40,880 bases of DNA, from the NCBI GenBank assembly GCA_040357565.1, contig JBDODJ010000102.1. The stretch is one strand, 5' to 3'. Positions 31,917-40,880 of this stretch are shown here, piece after piece. Both the position numbers and the translations under genes were made by a program. Origin of the DNA: Cercozoa sp. M6MM (Eukaryota > Endomyxa: Ascetosporea). A model generated the notes under the pieces. That model worked only from the letters and a program-made list of their open reading frames with translations. It had not been told where the DNA came from and made no database searches. The stretch's first letter is position 1. Every line of letters begins with the position of its first letter.

Positions 31917-32722
31917 TTAGTTCAGGGCCAGGACAGCGGCGACGCCGAAGGCGAACGTGGCCGACACCGACGCAGCCGACGAGCACGGGCTGATCTTGCT
32001 CTTCTTGATCTCGGCGCACACCGTCTTGCTGTCGTTGATGTCGCAGACAGCATCGTTGTACTTCTTCTCCGCATCCAAGATGAGCTGTTGGGCGGCAAAG
32101 GCCTTGTCGATGATGTAGCAGCCCTTCGGGACGAGCGAACCAGACTGCTCAAAAATAAAAAGATATGTGTGCGAGAGAAGGAGACAAATCTGTTTCGGAT
32201 AATTGAACACACCTGCTGCTTGGCCTCGTACTCGTACTGGCCCTCGACTTCATCGTCTGCCATGTCATATAAGTCATAATAGACGAGTTTTTATCTCGAC
32301 AGGAGTCATGTCTTACCAGCGCGGCGACCCTTGGCCTCGCTCTCGCGGCAGCTGTGCTGCAGGTCGACACCCGACGGGATCTTGAAGTCGTCCGGGTTCA
32401 CGGCGCACTCGTAGTCGCAGTTGGCGCGCTTCTTGGCGCGCTCGTTGCCCACGAGGCCCTCGAGCTTGCAGGCGTTCTCGATGCAGCGGTCCACGGCGTC
32501 GTCGTAGTCCACCAGAGCCTTGGCGCAGTCAGCGTCCTCGCGGCACGCCTCCATGCGCTTCTCACAGTTGTCACCCTTCATGACATCGTACTGCGCCTGC
32601 ACGGCGGCAACGAGAGCGAGGGCCTACAGACAGCACACAACATTTCCCGACGCGGACGCAGCAAACAACAAATAGGCTCAATGTGCTGCCATCTCGATGT
32701 GCGGCCATACCAGGAACTTCAT
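31917..32722 (-). CDS. Cys-rich secreted protein B with GPI-anchor-like tail
   Basis: Four exons join in phase: 32722-32711, 32623-32317, 32256-32213, 32144-31917, for 196 residues. The signal peptide reads MKFL-ALALVAAVQA. Twelve Cys follow in the same order as protein A: DNCEKRMEACREDADC, DRCIENAC, NCDYEC, LQHSC, KGCYIIDKA, AVCDIND, TVCAEI and ISPCSS. The C-terminus SSAASVSATFAFGVAAVLALN has a small-residue cleavage zone and a hydrophobic end, the signature of GPI addition, so display on the cell surface is likely. I do not recognise the family. Shared exon borders, the shared phrases CAVNPDDF and EAKGRRAG, and adjacency show that A and B arose by tandem duplication. Proteins are about half identical by eye. 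Confidence 0.82.
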
Positions 32723-33121
32723 GGTGCTTAGAGATGTGGGGTGATGAACGAAAACAACAAAACAAGTGCTTGGTGTTACAAAGGAGTAGGAGTCTGAGTC
32801 AGAGCGAGCGAGGGTGGAAAGGGGGAACTACCCGTTTATTCTCAGCCGCACTGAGTGATCGCACCTGATCGGAAACAACTGAGCACGTGGCCGTTTTCCG
32901 GATGGAGTTTTAGAGCACACCACTAGTCACCCAGTCCTTTCGAGAGAAGAAGACGCCTTAAGATCCAGAGCACTAACCAGCTGCCTTTAGTTGACTCAAA
33001 AGACACCGTGAATTAGTCTCTAGTTAGCTAGATTTGATCATACATTCACTCGTGCACTCGTGCTGTCGGAGTTCTCACAAGGCAAATACCAACAGTTCCG
33101 TTCAGTTCAAACTTCAGTGTT
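32723..33121. other. Intergenic region, promoter side of Cys-rich gene B
   Basis: Nearly 400 bases between the start of Cys-rich gene B and the stop of the KDM5-like gene, both on the minus strand. Nothing beyond ordinary non-coding sequence is seen. Confidence 0.5.
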
Positions 33122-38091
<4,970 letters not shown>

Positions 38092-38415
38092 CTTCCACCT
38101 CCTGCTCAAATGAAAAGTTCAACTCAAAGGCAGCGTGCGTGCCCCAAACTGAATTTTCGGGACTAGCCAGTTTTGGGCCGTTCAATGTACCTCGCTGAAT
38201 AGACGCGAAACGAACCACAACAGTGACGTAGAAGTGCGAGCAGGCGTCACGCGCGTCCCAAACCTGCCCAAGACGCGAGATCGAAGGTTTCAGAAGACGA
38301 CGACGACTTCGGCGTTCTGCCTATAAATTGCCGGGAACTTCGTGCAGAACTGTCGATCCCACTCCCTGACAAAGTAAGGTAGATGTGCGCGTGAGAAGTA
38401 CACCTTTCTTGCGCG

Positions 38416-38625
38416 TCAATCGTCGTGAATGAGGTCAACCACACCATCATCTTGATTGGCTCCGCGTGATGTGTCCAGAGCCCATAGCCCCAGCTCCTGG
38501 CTCACCAACGCAGCAGGAGGATCTGGGCTTGCTTCACTGCAACACAGGTAGCGCACGTTGCGTGTTCTAGAAAGCACAACGCTTCTGGGCCAGAAAAGCT
38601 TCAGGTAGACTGGATTGCTGTTCAT
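38416..38625 (-). CDS. Small hypothetical ORF, 69 residues
   Basis: A single open frame starts at ATG 38625 (MNSNPVYLKLFWPRSVVLS) and ends VVDLIHDD. I do not recognise it. An overlapping alternative frame (WGYGLWTHHAEPIKMM...) can be spliced at 38404/38365 to reach RQFCTKFPAIYRQNAE, which also looks protein-like. So the true gene in 38290-38630 may be a spliced one. It would be divergent from the gene starting at 38679, with 53 bases between. Confidence 0.3.
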   Translation of the reverse strand: MNSNPVYLKLFWPRSVVLSRTRNVRYLCCSEASPDPPAALVSQELGLWALDTSRGANQDDGVVDLIHDD

Positions 38626-38678
38626 TGTCCTTTTGGCTGTGATTGGAAATAACGCACGTGCTGAGTTCAGACGCAGAA

Positions 38679-39708
38679 ATGACCACGGTGACTACGCACC
38701 ATCGCCGCATGGTTTCGGCCTTCGAGCGAGTGACCTTTGAAGGTATAGCTAAGCTTGCACAAGAACTGGCTTGTTCGCATGTGTCAAAAATCTAGGAATC
38801 TGGGAACTCGCTCCTGCCGACAGCGAAGATTTGACTCCTCTGCTTAAGGTACGCATTTTAGAGCTGCCTGACTGTCTGAAAATGGGTGCATACAGGCTAA
38901 ACGTGTCAAGTTGACGCGACGACTTGGCTTTAAAGGAACGCAAAAACTGACAATCCGCGACGTCCGCGCGGAAGACAAGGTCAGCATTGACTTTGCAAAG
39001 CCTCAGAGATCATTTCTCGTGATTTTTCTTCTGTCTTTTTAGGATGACACTCTGCAGTTCGTGTTCAAAGCAATTCGCAGTGCACAGGACACTTTGCGGG
39101 TCACCGGGTGCGTCTGGTTTCCTTTTTTGTGCCTTGGTGAAAGGAGGAAAGTCGGTTGATTTTGGCGCAGCGAGGAGCAGCTGATGAACCACTTCTACTT
39201 TGGTGACTGCGTGGCGTGTCTGACTTATCTGCAGAGCGATCAGCGTCTGCGTATCAAGATGTGTGAACTCGTGGACGGTGACTCGGAGAAGAAGCGCAAG
39301 GGCGTGCTCTACATGACGATGTCGCTGCAAGACAGTTCGACCACTCTCGTGGTCGAGTACGTCTTCAATCCCAACGAGCAGGTACGAAATACTCATTTTG
39401 TAGCAGTAATAAGCACGCGTGTACATGCTGCAACTTGAACAGTGGGCCAAGTCACCGCTGCCGTCACCGCCGACGATGGAAGCTCGACTCGCCGCTGCTG
39501 CTTCGGTACATTGTTTGGCTGTGCGTTTTTTGCTGTGTTGCTCTTGAAAGTGCTTCTGTAGGGCGCCGATGCACCGGACGAGCACGAGATTCCCAGCGAT
39601 CCTGCTGCCGTGACTTGCAGGTGCATTGCCTTGACACATCTCTTTTGTCGAGTATGTGTCATTCACTATAGACAACAATGGCTGCTTGTGGGACGTGAGT
39701 GGGACTGA
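38679..39708 (+). CDS. Unknown 211-residue protein, beta-rich core
   Basis: Eight exons join in phase: 38679-38742, 38796-38848, 38896-38979, 39043-39107, 39171-39381, 39443-39505, 39562-39620, 39672-39708. No family is recognised. There is a helical basic segment (AKRVKLTRRLGFKGTQKL), then QFVFKAIRSAQDTL and a stretch with alternating hydrophobic residues (HFYFGDCVACLTYLQ, KGVLYMTMSLQDS, TTLVVEYVFNPNEQ). The latter suggests a beta sandwich. The end is Pro/Ala-rich with WLLVGREWD at the C-terminus. No signal peptide or membrane segment is present, so a cytosolic or nuclear location is likely. The steady phase agreement across eight exons is the main evidence that it is real. Confidence 0.78.
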
Positions 39709-40095
39709 CTGAACACCGGCAAAACTACTAAACAAAAACTTTGTGATTGACTTCTTGGGCGTGATTGACTCGTGATTGACTTGTGATTAACTGACTTACT
39801 TTTTAAACCCTTTTTTCGTTATGGCAACGACGTAGGTGGTACAAAAAATCTGAGATACAAAAAATCTGAGATCTCCCGAGCGAGAGAAAAACTTGGACTG
39901 CCGGTGTGATCGCCCGCGATATTTTATTAAAAATAACTTAGCAAAGAGCGCGACAGGAACTACTGTTGTTGCCCGCTATATCACGCCGCAACTGTACCAT
40001 AGGTACTCTAATGCTCTTTGCTGAAACCGCTGGTGTCTGTGGTGGACCCAGAAAATGTTGTGCCAAAATGGGGCCCCATTTGCCATTGAGCAGAG
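39709..40095. other. Intergenic region with short direct repeat
   Basis: No gene is seen in these 387 bases. A 16-base direct repeat, acaaaaaatctgagat, occurs twice at 39841-39872, and an AT-rich patch lies near 39925. Confidence 0.55.
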
Positions 40096-40664
40096 ATGTC
40101 GACGGAGAACTCCCTGAAGCGCACCGAGCCTGAGCCGGCCACGGATGCCGAGATCGCCAAGGAGGCTGAGGAGGCCGAGCCGGCTCTGAAGAAGAGCAAG
40201 TAGGCTTGTTTTTTACTCTTGCTTTGTTGTGCTTGTGCCAATGTATTGCTTGTCTGTCAACCCGGCAGGACGGCCGATGCTGATGAGTCGTTCGTGCTGG
40301 TAGACGAGCCGGACGAGGACATTGAGGATGAGGACGAGGATCCCGAGGCCGACGAGCTTGCTGTATGCAATGTGTTCTCTCCTCCAACGTGGCTGCAATG
40401 TGCGTTGTGCAATAGGAGCTCGCCAAGGACGCGGAAAAGGACCTCGCCGATTTGCTGCCGGAGGGCTACGTGCCTGGTAACTGCCCTACGCTATCTCAAT
40501 GGTCTGTTTGATGCGTACAATATGTATACTGTGTCTGAACAGCCTGCAAGGTGCCGGAGAAGAAGGCGGCCAAGGCAACTGAGGAGGCCGAAACTGCCCA
40601 GGAAGCCGACACGGCCAAGGCTGCTGAGGCTCCGGCTGCTGGCGAGGAGGCCCACGAGGCTTAA
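40096..40664 (+). CDS. Small acidic Ala/Glu-rich protein with basic patch
   Basis: Four exons join in phase: 40096-40199, 40269-40362, 40416-40476, 40543-40664, for 126 residues. It starts MSTENSLKRTEPEPATDAE, has a short basic patch PALKKSK that could act in nuclear import, then a strongly acidic run (EPDEDIEDEDEDPEADE) and ELAKDAEKDLADLLPEGYV. It ends in Ala/Glu/Lys repeats (KKAAKATEEAETAQEADTAK). No family is certain. The composition recalls prothymosin- or histone-chaperone-like disordered proteins, which is an analogy, not homology. Two intron borders separate near-repeat sequence, and high GC in exons against lower GC in introns supports the model. Confidence 0.75.
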
Positions 40665-40880
40665 GATCCGATTCTCTGTCCCGAATACACTCACTCGACT
40701 TGAGACTGACTGACAGCGCACGTTACCGTACGTCCCGTTCGGTGGCCTCACGCTAGTGTCGCTGCGCTGGAGAGTTAACTACTGTCAAGCCTAGACTGCT
40801 CCGTTCATCATTTTCGCAGACGAGAAGTACGGTCCGCGTGCTGATCATAGATCATCTCTCGGCGGCAAAGTCGTCTGGGA

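Noticed and set aside
31733-31993. 86-codon plus-strand frame
   Set aside because: It overlaps the GPI-tail exon of Cys-rich gene B on the other strand and lacks support.

Overview
This is a gene-dense stretch of a eukaryotic nuclear genome. Almost every gene is cut into many short exons by small GT-AG introns, mostly 40-70 bases, and I assembled the models by hand so that exon phases agree. Several proteins (a transition-zone NPHP4, a degenerate kinesin, a long coiled-coil protein) point to a flagellated cell. A KDM5-type JmjC demethylase, a G-protein alpha subunit, an MFSD1-like transporter and a mitochondrial-clan P450 fit a heterotrophic protist or a very compact genome near the animal/fungal lineage. 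The sequence alone does not settle the taxon.

Left part (1-13.7 kb): a CDT1-like replication licensing gene runs off the left edge on the minus strand. It is head-to-head with an unknown coiled-coil gene. A second head-to-head pair follows, a minus-strand coiled-coil protein and a plus-strand kinesin-like protein whose motor core has lost the nucleotide-binding motifs. NPHP4 then converges on the pseudo-kinesin. The region therefore groups licensing and ciliary or cytoskeletal genes.

Middle (14-28.4 kb): a secreted VAO-type FAD oxidase diverges from a membrane-anchored short-chain dehydrogenase. Next come a mitochondrial P450 (23 exons), an MFSD1-like lysosomal-type transporter and a G-alpha subunit with a 14-base microexon, all on the plus strand. 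The dehydrogenase and P450 side by side suggest, but do not prove, shared lipid or sterol oxidation.

Right part (28.4-40.9 kb): a protein with a GST-C-like fold; two tandem Cys-rich secreted paralogues, one with a GPI-type tail and one without; a KDM5-like demethylase without a recognisable ARID domain; a small doubtful ORF; an unknown 211-residue protein; and an acidic Ala/Glu-rich small protein with a basic patch.

Introns carry most of the repeats: TTTACCCC-type arrays and G/C homopolymers in CDT1 and KDM5, a 12-bp and a 21-bp minisatellite, and CATA and TA microsatellites. About one third of the 5' splice sites in my models begin GTAC rather than GTAAG or GTGAG. I saw no tRNA, rRNA, CRISPR, transposon or viral relic.
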